Source: Pontibacter mucosus
GTDB lineage: Bacteria; Bacteroidota; Bacteroidia; Cytophagales; Hymenobacteraceae
Direction of reading: 5' to 3'
DNA length: 64,000 nucleotides
NCBI RefSeq assembly: GCF_003054055.1
Contig: NZ_QBKI01000004.1
Location: forward strand, 186,001-250,000
The notes below the pieces were generated by a model. The model was not told where the DNA came from. It saw only the letters and a program-made list of their open reading frames with translations, and did not search any database. The position numbers were made by a program, and so were the translations under genes. Numbering within the stretch: position 1 is the stretch's first letter; each line of letters starts with the position of its first letter. Of the stretch, positions 45,526 to 54,710 are shown piece by piece.

Positions 45526-46467
45526 TTACTGCCGGTGCCGAAGCCGGTGGTAGTACTCGCGCAGGAAACCGAGGTTAATTTTGCGCCTGTTCAGCTGCCG
45601 GATAAAGCGGTATAAAAAAGGGATACCCGTGGTTTGTTTCAGTAGCTGCAGCAACTGCTCTGCCTCGTTAAAATTGCCGGTGAGGTAGGCGTGCCGCGCC
45701 TCATACTTTAGCCGCAAAGCTAGCGCCGCGCGCTCGGGCGGGGTTTGCACTAAGGCTGCGGCCCTCCTGCATACTACAACAGTGGAGGATAACAATTGGT
45801 TGCCTTTCCGGTACCAGCCGCTGGAAAGGGAGCGGCCGTGCAGCCTACGTTTGGTGGTTACCTTGGGCAGGTAGGCATACTTATACTTGCGGGCAGAGCG
45901 CACCCAGAAGTCGAAGTCCTCGTAGGCCAGGCGCTCGTCATACCCGTTTAGTTCCTCAAACACCTCTCGCCGGATGAGCATGGTGGGCGGGCAGATGAAG
46001 TAGCGGCCCAGCACCTCGGCAAACACATCGCCATCAGGTGCTGCTCTATACTTCTGGCTATGAAAGTACAGGTGCTCCGAGTCGTCGGATATATACTCGG
46101 CATCGGAATACACCACGCCATACTCCGGCCCAAGGCGCTGAAACTGCTCTACCTGCTGCGCCACCCGCTCAGGCAGCAGCACGTCGTCGGTCGCAAAATC
46201 AAGTATAAACTGCCCGTGGCTGGCCCGCCACCCCCTGTTAAAGGCCCGGGTGTTGCCCAGGTTGCTGCCCGTGCTGATGAACCTGAGCTGCGGATACCGC
46301 TGCACATACTCCTGAATTACGCGGACGCTGTTGTCGGTACTGCAGTCATCCACAATAATTACCTCCAGGTTGGGGTAGGTCTGCGCTAAAACAGAATCCA
46401 GGGCCTCAGGCAGGAAGCGCTCGTGGTTGTAGCACAAGCAGATGATGGAGACAAGGGGTTGCGGCAT
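45526..46467 (-). CDS. Family 2 glycosyltransferase
   Basis: 313 residues from ATG 46467 (MPQPLVSIICLCYNHERF). GT-A fold: VIIVDDCSTDNS, DFATDDVLLPERV (DxD-like), YEDFDFWVR. No membrane segment, so a cytoplasmic transferase for a surface glycan. It is on the same strand as the FdtB- and FdtA-like genes across a 950-nt repeat region, and may add the amino sugar those enzymes make; that link is an inference. Confidence 0.9.
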   Translation of the reverse strand: MPQPLVSIICLCYNHERFLPEALDSVLAQTYPNLEVIIVDDCSTDNSVRVIQEYVQRYPQLRFISTGSNLGNTRAFNRGWRASHGQFILDFATDDVLLPERVAQQVEQFQRLGPEYGVVYSDAEYISDDSEHLYFHSQKYRAAPDGDVFAEVLGRYFICPPTMLIRREVFEELNGYDERLAYEDFDFWVRSARKYKYAYLPKVTTKRRLHGRSLSSGWYRKGNQLLSSTVVVCRRAAALVQTPPERAALALRLKYEARHAYLTGNFNEAEQLLQLLKQTTGIPFLYRFIRQLNRRKINLGFLREYYHRLRHRQ

Positions 46468-47414
46468 GGGCGAAGATAAGGGTTTTCTGGTTTTTGTTAG
46501 TAGTGTGAGTGCTGTAGTCCGTGCCATGTTGTACTTCTATACTTTGGCTATACTTTACACTTCCCCTAGCGCAAGCGTCCGCTTGTGTCTTTATCCTTTG
46601 GCCGCTGTCCTTCCCCACCGCTGGCGCGGGTTTGTAACCCGTGCCTAACTATGGTGTTGGGTTTGCAACCCAACTGGTTTGAAAAGCCATACTTTATACT
46701 TTAGCAATACTTTTATACTTGCCGGTTTATAATTTCCTTACCACCGCTTCTTTTGCTGGCGCGAGCTTGTAGCTCGTGTCTTTTTATACTTGGGTTATAC
46801 TTTCCTAGCCGCCGCTTCCTTCCATTTGACACAAGCTATCCTTACTAGCTTCCGTTCATCCTCCAGCCTTATATACCTACAGTTGCATCTATACTTTGGT
46901 ACCCTCAAGGCCGGGAGGCCTCGCCTTCGGGCATCGCGCTGTGTGCCTGAAGCTGCTCCTCGCTCCGCTGCGGGCTGCCCTTAACGGGCACCAGAAATCT
47001 AGAAGGCGCTCAACCCAAAGGCTGGGAGCAGAATCGATAGCCGCAGCTTTTTGTCATCTCGACCTATGGGAGAGATCTGTTTAGAATTCCAGATAGATCT
47101 CTCACAGCTACGCTGGCTCTCTTCGGCTCCCGCCTCGAGAGTACTCGAGATGACAGGGAATGATTAAAGTACAGACTGTCCCCTTGAGGACAAGTGAGAA
47201 CGAGAGTTCGAAACTTGCGAGCAAAGCTCAATAGGGGTGTAGTTGTATACTGGGTTTATACTTTGTAGGGACAGGTCGCGACCTGTCCGCGCGAGGACAA
47301 CAGCTATAGAACTTATACTTTGGCCAGAGCAGCTACAGGCTCCCCTCCTTAGCCAAGGAGGGGCTAGGGGTGGTTGGGCGCGGAACTACAAGAGTCCCTG
47401 TTCAGAGATGATCT
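46468..47414. repeat. 950-nt gene-free repeat region
   Basis: Frames here are broken and repeat-derived; no gene is supported. Contents: GGCGCGGGTTTGTAACCCGTGCC-type dyads (46622-46650, variants at 46652-46680 and 46755-46780), TTTATACTT words at about 46690, 46711, 46781 and 47255, an AGAGATCTGTTTAGAATTC / AGATCTCTC dyad with ACTCGAGATGACAGG (47068-47160), a degenerate GTCCCCTTGAGG unit (47170), GACAGGTCGCGACCTGTC (47269-47288), and a CCTCCTTAGCCAAGGAGG hairpin (about 47345). Confidence 0.75.
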
Positions 47415-48521
47415 CTACCGCTTGAAAAAGGCCTTTACCCTCTCCACCACGCGCTGTTGCTCAGCTTCTGTTAACCCGGGGAACAAGGGCAAGCTGAGGC
47501 TGGTGCGGGCCAGTTCTTCTGCAATGGGAAAATCTCCGGCTTTGTGCCCCAGGAAAGTATAGGCTGGCTGCAGGTGCACCGGAAAGGGGTAGTGTATGGC
47601 CGTGCTGATGCCTTGCGCTTGCAGCCAGGCTTGCAAGGCGTCTCGGTGCCGGGTGCGGATATTGAAGATGTGGTAGACATGCGCACAGTCCGGGGCCGTG
47701 TGCGGAAGTATAAGATCGCCCGTGTTTTGCAGTCCCTGTAAGTATACTTGTGCCAGTCGTTTCCGCTCCAGGTTCAGCGCCTCCAGGTGGCGAAGCTTTA
47801 CCCGCAGCACCGCTGCCTGCAGTTCATCCAGCCTGGAGTTTACCCCAACCAGCTCGGAGTTATACTTGCGCGACTCGCCATAGTTCCTATACCTGGCAGC
47901 GAAGGACGAAACACGTGCATCAGAGCTTACCACAGCGCCGGCATCTCCCAGTGCGCCCAGGTTCTTGGTAGGGTAAAAACTAAAGGCAGCAGCATCGCCT
48001 ATACTTCCCGCATAACGGCCTTTATACTTGGCACCATGCGCCTGAGCGGCATCCTCCAGTAATTTTATATCATGTTCCTGCGCCAACTGCTGCAACTCCT
48101 CCATCTGGCATACCTGCCCGTAGAGGTGCACGGCAAGTATGGCTTTGGTTTTGGAAGTGATATGCGGCGCGGCCCTCTCGGCGGTGAGGTTGTAGGTATA
48201 CTTGTCGGGCTCGGCCAGCACCGGCCTGGCCCCCACCTGCAGCACCGCGTTTATGGTGGCAATAAACGTATGGACCGGCAGCACCACCTCATCCCCGGCA
48301 CCAATGCCCAAACCCTTCAGCGCGATCACGAGAGCGTCGTATCCGTTGCCTACCCCGATGGCGGTTTCTGCACCTAAATAAGTGGCAAACTCCTGCTCGA
48401 ACGCCTGCACCTGCGGCCCCAGCACAAACTGCTTTTCCGCCACAGCCTCCTGCACCGCCTGCTGCACCCGCGCCTCCAAGCCAACCGGAAAATCTCTGAA
48501 CTGAAAGTATGGAAGAGGCAT
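47415..48521 (-). CDS. DegT/DnrJ/EryC1-type sugar aminotransferase (FdtB-like)
   Basis: 368 residues. PLP site: Lys186 in [15 protein letters not shown], Asp157 in [33 protein letters not shown] is typical. It aminates a nucleotide-linked keto sugar. The FdtA-like 3,4-ketoisomerase just upstream suggests the substrate is dTDP-3-keto-6-deoxy-hexose, giving dTDP-Fuc3N or Qui3N, as with FdtB/QdtB. The acetyltransferase and RmlA/B of that pathway are not in the window. Confidence 0.9.
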   Translation of the reverse strand: MPLPYFQFRDFPVGLEARVQQAVQEAVAEKQFVLGPQVQAFEQEFATYLGAETAIGVGNGYDALVIALKGLGIGAGDEVVLPVHTFIATINAVLQVGARPVLAEPDKYTYNLTAERAAPHITSKTKAILAVHLYGQVCQMEELQQLAQEHDIKLLEDAAQAHGAKYKGRYAGSIGDAAAFSFYPTKNLGALGDAGAVVSSDARVSSFAARYRNYGESRKYNSELVGVNSRLDELQAAVLRVKLRHLEALNLERKRLAQVYLQGLQNTGDLILPHTAPDCAHVYHIFNIRTRHRDALQAWLQAQGISTAIHYPFPVHLQPAYTFLGHKAGDFPIAEELARTSLSLPLFPGLTEAEQQRVVERVKAFFKR

Positions 48522-48524
48522 AGG

Positions 48525-48645
48525 AGAGTTTGGGAGTTAGGGAGTTAGAGAGTTAGAGAGTTGGGGAGTTTTGAATGAGTGAAAGAGTGAATTTTAATCC
48601 TGCCAATCCTTAAATCCTGATTCAGACAATTTACAATCAACAAGT
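48525..48645. repeat. Low-complexity GGGAGTTAGAG repeat joined to dispersed element
   Basis: 48525-48570 is the GGGAGTTAGAGAGTT family; 48570-48627 is the inverted copy of 42995-43065. Confidence 0.7.
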
Positions 48646-48651
48646 ATACTT

Positions 48652-49065
48652 CTACAACTCCTGATGCGCCGCCAACTGTTTAAAGCGACTATAATCACGG
48701 ATGTAATCGGCTTCGCTGAAGTCGGTGGAGGCAAGGCACAGGGCCACGGCTCCATCCGAAAAACGCAGCTCAGTCCAGCACATGGCCGGGATGTATAAGC
48801 CCTGCGTTGAATCAGTAAGCGTAAACGCCTGCTTTTCGCGGCCGGTGTCTGTCAGCACGTGTATACTTCCGCTCAGGGCAATCAGCACTTCCTCGGTGGC
48901 CAGGTTGGCATGGTGCCCGCGCTCTACCTCCGGCGGAGTGGCTTGGGTCCAGAACACGCGTTTTACCTCAAACGGGATGGCGTCGGCATACTGGGTGCTG
49001 GTGATGAACCCAGTGCCCAAACTACCGGCGCGGTGAAAGGTGAGCAAGTATGGATTAGCTGGCAA
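48652..49065 (-). CDS. FdtA/WxcM-like cupin, sugar 3,4-ketoisomerase
   Basis: 137 residues, single cupin domain. RVFWTQATPPEVERGHHANLATEEVLIALSGSIHV carries the RGHHA active-site motif (Arg49, His51) of FdtA/QdtA-type dTDP-4-keto-6-deoxyglucose 3,4-ketoisomerases. Same strand as the FdtB-like gene 130 nt downstream; together they would make a 3-amino-3,6-dideoxyhexose for O-antigen or a surface glycan. Confidence 0.87.
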   Translation of the reverse strand: MPANPYLLTFHRAGSLGTGFITSTQYADAIPFEVKRVFWTQATPPEVERGHHANLATEEVLIALSGSIHVLTDTGREKQAFTLTDSTQGLYIPAMCWTELRFSDGAVALCLASTDFSEADYIRDYSRFKQLAAHQEL

Positions 49066-49172
49066 AAGTATAAAGTATGGTATCGCTGCAAATGTAACGA
49101 TTTTGAAGAGATGCCGATAATTTTTACCCTTGCTGCGCTTTGGTTAACTTGCAGGATTGCAACCAGCGTACC

Positions 49173-49796
49173 ATGGAAGATACCTACAGAACCATAGCCG
49201 AGCCTTCCGAAGGATTGTACAAGGAGAAAGGCAGCAAGTTTATTGCGCTGGCCTATGCGGTGTACTCCGAGGAGGAGGTAAAGGAAATTATCGCGGAGCT
49301 GAAGAAGAAGTACTACGATGCCCGCCACCATTGCTATGCCTACATCCTGGGGGCCGACCAGAGCCGCTACCGCGCCAACGACGACGGCGAGCCCAACCAC
49401 TCTGCCGGCGACCCTATACTTGGCCAGATCCGCTCCGCCGGCCTCAGCAACGTGCTGGTGGTAGTGGTGCGCTACTTCGGGGGTACCAAGCTAGGGGTAA
49501 GCGGCTTGATTAATGCCTACAAAGTATCGACAGCCGATGCGCTGGCCAACGCCACCATCGTGGAGAAACACGAAACCGTGCTGCTGCAGGCCCACTATGC
49601 CTACCCGCAGATGAATGACGTGATGAGCCTGGTAAAGGAGTACGACCTGCCCGTGCGCGACCAGCAGTTCGAGCTTGATTGCAAGCTGACACTGGAGGTG
49701 CGCCGCAAGCTGCAGGATGAGATCACCACCAAACTACAGGACATAGAAGGCGTAAAAGTATCCGTTTTCACCGGAAGCAACTCTTTAACTCTCTAA
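49173..49796 (+). CDS. YigZ/IMPACT-family protein
   Basis: 207 residues from ATG 49173; an upstream TTG adds a non-conserved stub. N-terminal UPF0029 domain: KGSKFIALAYAVYSEEEV, DARHHCYAYILG, NDDGEPNHSAGDPILGQI, VVVRYFGGTKLGVSGLI, then a DUF1949-like C-terminal domain. Related to IMPACT; molecular role in bacteria not settled. Its last codons (coding SLTL) and stop lie within the start of an AACTCTCTAACTCC repeat. Confidence 0.93.
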   Translation: MEDTYRTIAEPSEGLYKEKGSKFIALAYAVYSEEEVKEIIAELKKKYYDARHHCYAYILGADQSRYRANDDGEPNHSAGDPILGQIRSAGLSNVLVVVVRYFGGTKLGVSGLINAYKVSTADALANATIVEKHETVLLQAHYAYPQMNDVMSLVKEYDLPVRDQQFELDCKLTLEVRRKLQDEITTKLQDIEGVKVSVFTGSNSLTL

Positions 49797-49832
49797 CTCC
49801 CCAACTCTCAAACTCCTAAACTCTCTCACCCT
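49797..49832. repeat. Short AACTCTCTAACTCC-type repeat between yigZ and corA
   Basis: The whole 36-nt gap is made of the low-complexity repeat, which begins inside the 3' end of yigZ. Confidence 0.65.
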
Positions 49833-50963
49833 ATGTCGAAGCGAAACAGGCAGCAGCGCCGAAACAAGATCCTGGAACGTAAGGCCGGCGTGAAACCAGG
49901 CTCCCTGGTCATCTCCTCAGAGGCATTTGCACCGCGCTTCTTCCTGATGTCGTTTAACGAGGATCTGTTTGAGGAGCATGAGTTTGGCACCTACGACGAG
50001 CTGATGCGACAAGTGAAAGGGCTGCCCAACGCCAGGCACTGGATCGACATCAGGGGGTACGCCGACAAGGTCATGCTGGAGAAGCTGATGCAGGATTTCG
50101 CGCTGCATGCCCTGCAACTGGAGGATGTGCTTAACGATTACCAGCGCCCAAAGGTAGAGGAGTTCGGAGATAACCGCCTGTTTATAATTACCCGCATGCT
50201 GCGCTGGTCGCCGGAGTTCAGATCTCTGGACGATATCCAGTTCTCGCTCTTTACCGGACCTAATTACGTTTTAAGCCTGCAAAGCGACTACGGCGACTGC
50301 CTGAACCCGCTCCGCGACCGCATCCGGGCCGGCAAGGGCATCATACGCCAGCGCCCTGCCACCTACATTGCCTATGCCATACTCGACGTCGTGCTGGACT
50401 ACTACTTCCCGGTGATGGCCGATATTGGTGCCTATATAGAGGAAATGGAGCAGCAGGTTCTTATAAATCCGTCCAAAACAACACTTGCCCAGGTGCTGGA
50501 CCTGAAGAACGAGCTCGTGAAGCTGCGCCGCATTACCTGGCCCGCCCGCGACCTGATGAACGAACTCCTGCGCATGGATGAAACCACCATTCCCGCAAAC
50601 CTGAAAGTATACTTCCGCGACGCCTACGACCACGCCGTCCAACTGATAGACCTGGTAGAGAACCACCGGGAAATGGCCTCCAGTTTGGTGGAGCTGTACA
50701 TGTCCACGGTGAGCAACCGCATGAACGAGATCATGAAAGTGCTTACCATCATCTCCAGCATCTTTATTCCGCTCAGTTTTATTGTGGGTTTGTATGGGAT
50801 GAACTTCGCGCGCCAGGATCCGGAAACGGGTCAGGTTTTCCCGTACAGCATGCCCGAACTTTACCAGCCCTACTCCTACCCCATCCTGGTGGGGCTGATG
50901 GCCATACTTATACTTTTGCAGCTATACTTCTTCTACCGGAAAGGCTGGTTCAGGAGCTTTTAG
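49833..50963 (+). CDS. corA: Magnesium/cobalt transporter CorA
   Basis: 376 residues: large cytoplasmic N-terminal domain with long helices, two C-terminal membrane segments, and YGMNF, the selectivity GMN motif, at the first one's end. Basic C-terminal tail (FYRKGWFRSF). Pentameric Mg2+ channel. 36 nt after yigZ, with only repeat sequence between; cotranscription is possible. Confidence 0.95.
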   Translation: MSKRNRQQRRNKILERKAGVKPGSLVISSEAFAPRFFLMSFNEDLFEEHEFGTYDELMRQVKGLPNARHWIDIRGYADKVMLEKLMQDFALHALQLEDVLNDYQRPKVEEFGDNRLFIITRMLRWSPEFRSLDDIQFSLFTGPNYVLSLQSDYGDCLNPLRDRIRAGKGIIRQRPATYIAYAILDVVLDYYFPVMADIGAYIEEMEQQVLINPSKTTLAQVLDLKNELVKLRRITWPARDLMNELLRMDETTIPANLKVYFRDAYDHAVQLIDLVENHREMASSLVELYMSTVSNRMNEIMKVLTIISSIFIPLSFIVGLYGMNFARQDPETGQVFPYSMPELYQPYSYPILVGLMAILILLQLYFFYRKGWFRSF

Positions 50964-50982
50964 AGGAAGAGGAGCGGTACAA

Positions 50983-51771
50983 TCAGTTTGAATAATCCAC
51001 ACGTCCATCATCACCATAAACCAGCACCCAACTTTTACTTTCAGAAGCTCCTTCCGTTTTATAAGAATATGTGGTGAAGTTATTTGTGGATAGGGTTCTG
51101 TAGAGTAAGTCCTGCCACAGGCACTGTCCTTTTAGAGGGTTGGGTTTGTCGTCATAGCCTCCGAACAACTCTTCAGTTTTCGATAGGACCGTATCATCAT
51201 ACCTGGATTTTTCGACACCCACTATTCTCTGTAGATTGCCGTTACTATCAAAAAAATAATCTCTCTCAACTATTCTATGCTTTAAGCCCTGCTTTGTACT
51301 TTGCAACCTCCTTTGGGAGTCGTAGAAATAGAATATGGTATCAGTATATGCGTGATTGCTTTTATCATCGTAGGTTATCTTCTGTTTGATAAGACCTTTT
51401 TCAAGTATAATTTCCCTCTTATTCACAGAACCGTCCAGGTAACCGATATCATCTTTAGTTCTTAATGTAATGAGATTTGCCGAAGTATATTCTACCTCAT
51501 CATAAATCGCATCTATATATATACCTGCGTAGCCGCCCGCACCTACAGCACCGATGTAGCCCCCAATTCGCTTTACAATTCTATTGCCCTTGTACACAAA
51601 ACTGGCGGTGCCTCCAATAAACTGAGGAGCAGTATGATTTTCTTTATTGATAGTATACTGTGCCGCAACGGACTCAAACTGTGCAAATAAAACAGGCTCA
51701 GGAGTATCTTTCTCTGAACAGCCGAAAAATATCGTGCTGGAGATAAACAACAAAAGTATAAATCGTTTCAT
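50983..51771 (-). CDS. Hypothetical lipoprotein
   Basis: 262 residues, lipobox IFFGC (Cys18). Beta-rich with repeated aromatic strands (ITYDDKSNHAYTDTIFYFYDSQRRLQSTKQG, RDYFFDSNGNLQRIVG), which recall RHS/YD-like strand pairs of Bacteroidota DUF4595-type lipoproteins. Function unknown. A+T-richer than its neighbours, so possibly acquired. Confidence 0.7.
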   Translation of the reverse strand: MKRFILLLFISSTIFFGCSEKDTPEPVLFAQFESVAAQYTINKENHTAPQFIGGTASFVYKGNRIVKRIGGYIGAVGAGGYAGIYIDAIYDEVEYTSANLITLRTKDDIGYLDGSVNKREIILEKGLIKQKITYDDKSNHAYTDTIFYFYDSQRRLQSTKQGLKHRIVERDYFFDSNGNLQRIVGVEKSRYDDTVLSKTEELFGGYDDKPNPLKGQCLWQDLLYRTLSTNNFTTYSYKTEGASESKSWVLVYGDDGRVDYSN

Positions 51772-51853
51772 AGCGGTTTTATTTATCAGTGCCCTAGTTA
51801 AGGCTGGCCTGAATGGAGTGGTGCAACATGGCTATTTTATTTCGAGTTTTCAC

Positions 51854-54556
51854 CTACTCTCCTACTTTGAAACGCAGTTTTTTCAGTTCCTTGCCGAAGG
51901 TATAGTATAAAGTATAATCGTGGGTGATGTCGTTGTAAAAGATGGTGACAGGATTGCTGGTCTCCAGCGAGCGCCCTCCGATGAGCCTGCCGTTGGCGTC
52001 GTAAAGGTAGGTTTTGCCTGGCCCGGTTTCGGTGATGGCGTAGATTCTGTTCACGCTGCCAAAGCGGAAGTACTGCACAATTTTAGGGGCTGAGGTGACA
52101 TAGCGCTTCTCAAACACCTCTTTCAGGTCCTGGTCAAAAATGGCCACCTTCCCCATTTCCTGCCGCACGATTACGGCGGAGCGGCCGTTGCTGCTCTCCG
52201 GCACCAGATCGAACATGGCCCGTTTGCTCGGGCGGTGCAGCTGTTGCTGCCGCAGCACCCTGCCCTGCAGGTTAAAGGTGATCACATTGCCATACCGGGT
52301 TACTGCCGTTACCTCCGTGCGCTGCAGGTCTGCCCCGGCTTTAATCGTCAGCCCCGAGGTTAGGGGCACCTTCAGGTCGATGGGGAAGCCCGGGTAGGTG
52401 TCGCCGGTGCGGCTTAGGGCATAGATATAGCCATTCTGCAGGGGCACCAGCACCACATCCTGGCCACCAACACGCACGTGCTGCGGGCTTGCCGACAGGC
52501 GGTAATCCATGCGGCGTGGCTGCCAGCCCTGCACCGCAGCACCCTGCATGTTAAACATATACAGGTTCCCGAAACTGTCGTCTACCAGCAGGTGGTAATT
52601 TCCATCCTTCTCATAGTCGAACACGGCCAGGTGCTGCAGTTCCACTGTATCCGGCAGGTTAAACGGAAAGTTTACCAGAGGCGCGCCCTGGTTATTGATA
52701 GCGTGGATGCGGTTGGCCGTGATGAACAGGTAACGCAGCTTTTTATCGGCCCCATACTCTATTTGCCTGATGTCGCTGCGAAGGGCGGTGCCGAGGCTGT
52801 CGGTCCAGCCGCGCCTGCCCTGGTCTGTGATGTTGATGAGCACATTCGCCGAGTCCTGCACCACTACCTCCCGGGTGCGGGTTACCGCATTCTGCACCGG
52901 AAATGGCTGCGTGTCGATCCGGTTATTCAGCGCTATACTTTCAACCTCCTCAAAACCGTCCTGGCTGTCAGGCTTGATTTGGTCTGGCCGCCGGATGACA
53001 AGGCTGGTGTAGTAGCGTCCGTCATTCTCTACCAGCGAAAACTGCAGCCCCACCTGCGCAAAGCGCTTGATCAGGGTAGCATTCTGCAGCAGGTCTTCCC
53101 GCTCGTCTTCCCGGGTGTAGCGGTTCAGGAGGTACCAGGCGTTGGCATTGCTCAGGAAAAAGCTAAGGTTTGCCTCATGCTGCGCCTCCTCCAGAAAAGC
53201 TTTCTGCACGCCAGACTCGCTCCAGACATCGCCCTTGGCAATGTCGTCCAGAAGGTGCCGCAGCGTAACAGCCTCTTCGGCCATGACCAGGTAATCGTCC
53301 AACTGCACCGCATACGTTTGCTCAAAACCTTTGAACACGCGCCCCAGCAATTGCTCCGGCAGGTTGGGTACATCCAACAACCGAATGGTATACTTGCCAT
53401 ACTTCTCAGTATAAGGTTCTTCCTGCTGGCTGGCGGCCAGGTTGCTGAGCAGGCGCTGTGTGCGGGCAGGGTTAGTTGTATGGGTATAGATAAGCTTCTC
53501 GGGGCTCTGCACTATGCTGTTCGACTCCAGGTACACCACTGCTGCCTCCTTGCTCAGGCCGCGGGACAGGCTGTCTGCTAATGCCGTGGCTGCAACCTGC
53601 CCTTGCCGCAGCTTGGATACATCCTGCAGGCCGAAGTGCAGTATCATGGCCGTGTTGTTGGGCAGATAGCCTCTTATACCCAGTGGCTGCGGCTTTTGGG
53701 GCTGCATGGTATTGTGCAGTGAGTTTTTCAGCCGCTCCGGCACAGAAAAACCGTTCAGGAAGATGCGGTTCTGCCTCAGTTTCAGCTCCAGCATGCCGCT
53801 CTGGCAAAGCGACGAGAGGTAGCGCACCTGCGGCATCAGCTCCTTCTCCAGAAAAAGCCCCAGCAAATCGGGCAGCGCCCGGTAGTTCACAAACACGTTG
53901 GCGTACACATCGGGCTGGCTCAGGTAATTTACATTGCTGAAATCTGCCGCCACAGAAACGGGTATGCCACGAGAGGAACGCCGCACTATCTCCTCCACCA
54001 AAGCCGGCGAAGAACTGAGGATGATGTTGTTATGAAAGGTAAAGTAGGTAAAGCTGCTGCCGTTGCGCTTGTTGGTGATGCTGGTGAGCAACTGGCCCTG
54101 GTAATCGCGGGAGTTCTGCTCGTAGATGTCGCTTTTGTTGATGTTCTCGGCAAGGGTGCGCATGAAGCGGAGCTCGCCCACGGAGTTTACCGGCACGTAA
54201 AACACGAACCTCGTTTCGGCCCCACCCTCTACGTGCAGCGAGGTCAGGATATGCTTCTCGTTGAGGAAGCGGTCCAGGCGCTGGTTGCCGGGGGCCACGC
54301 TATCCAGGTAGACCAGGTTGTCGGAAAGGCTTGCCGTGGCAGGCAGCATCGCCACGCTCTCCCACAGGTTTGTTTCCCGCAGGTGCTCCAGTAGTTGCTG
54401 ATGGTTGTTCGTCTCCACCACGAGCGCCGCATCCTCAGGCACCAGTGTCCAAAGGTCTACCTTCTCCTGCGAGGCCTTCCAGCGGTTAAACCCGTAGAAG
54501 ATAAGGGAGGCCAGTATAACGAAGCCAACAAAGATTAATACAAGGCGTTTTGGCAT
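51854..54556 (-). CDS. Large membrane-anchored protein (DUF3352-like N-part, propeller-like C-part)
   Basis: 900 residues: one N-terminal membrane anchor (5-24) and a long extracytoplasmic part. The N-terminal ~540 residues (WTLVPEDAALVVETNN, YLPNNTAMILHFGLQD) look DUF3352-like. The C-terminal ~340 (HAINNQGAPLVNFPF, NLYMFNMQGAAVQGW, YIYALSRTGDTYPGFPIDL) have regular blade-like repeats as in PQQ/WD-type propellers. Exported scaffold or binding protein; role unknown. Monocistronic, divergent from the stress protein gene. Confidence 0.75.
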   Translation of the reverse strand: MPKRLVLIFVGFVILASLIFYGFNRWKASQEKVDLWTLVPEDAALVVETNNHQQLLEHLRETNLWESVAMLPATASLSDNLVYLDSVAPGNQRLDRFLNEKHILTSLHVEGGAETRFVFYVPVNSVGELRFMRTLAENINKSDIYEQNSRDYQGQLLTSITNKRNGSSFTYFTFHNNIILSSSPALVEEIVRRSSRGIPVSVAADFSNVNYLSQPDVYANVFVNYRALPDLLGLFLEKELMPQVRYLSSLCQSGMLELKLRQNRIFLNGFSVPERLKNSLHNTMQPQKPQPLGIRGYLPNNTAMILHFGLQDVSKLRQGQVAATALADSLSRGLSKEAAVVYLESNSIVQSPEKLIYTHTTNPARTQRLLSNLAASQQEEPYTEKYGKYTIRLLDVPNLPEQLLGRVFKGFEQTYAVQLDDYLVMAEEAVTLRHLLDDIAKGDVWSESGVQKAFLEEAQHEANLSFFLSNANAWYLLNRYTREDEREDLLQNATLIKRFAQVGLQFSLVENDGRYYTSLVIRRPDQIKPDSQDGFEEVESIALNNRIDTQPFPVQNAVTRTREVVVQDSANVLINITDQGRRGWTDSLGTALRSDIRQIEYGADKKLRYLFITANRIHAINNQGAPLVNFPFNLPDTVELQHLAVFDYEKDGNYHLLVDDSFGNLYMFNMQGAAVQGWQPRRMDYRLSASPQHVRVGGQDVVLVPLQNGYIYALSRTGDTYPGFPIDLKVPLTSGLTIKAGADLQRTEVTAVTRYGNVITFNLQGRVLRQQQLHRPSKRAMFDLVPESSNGRSAVIVRQEMGKVAIFDQDLKEVFEKRYVTSAPKIVQYFRFGSVNRIYAITETGPGKTYLYDANGRLIGGRSLETSNPVTIFYNDITHDYTLYYTFGKELKKLRFKVGE

Positions 54557-54710
54557 AGCAAGCGCTGTGGAGCTACAAAAATAGGAGAAAATTCTGAACT
54601 ACACGGTCGACGCGCCGGGGCACCGGTATAGTTTGGCCATCTGCGCACCTCCTTTTGCGACTTACCACGTATACATCATCCAAGTTAAAATCAAAGACCC
54701 TTACGTTTAT

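Noticed and set aside
46790-47084. Short open frames in the gap after the GT2 gene
   Set aside because: They are composed of dispersed repeat sequence, overlap each other, and have no promoter or family resemblance.
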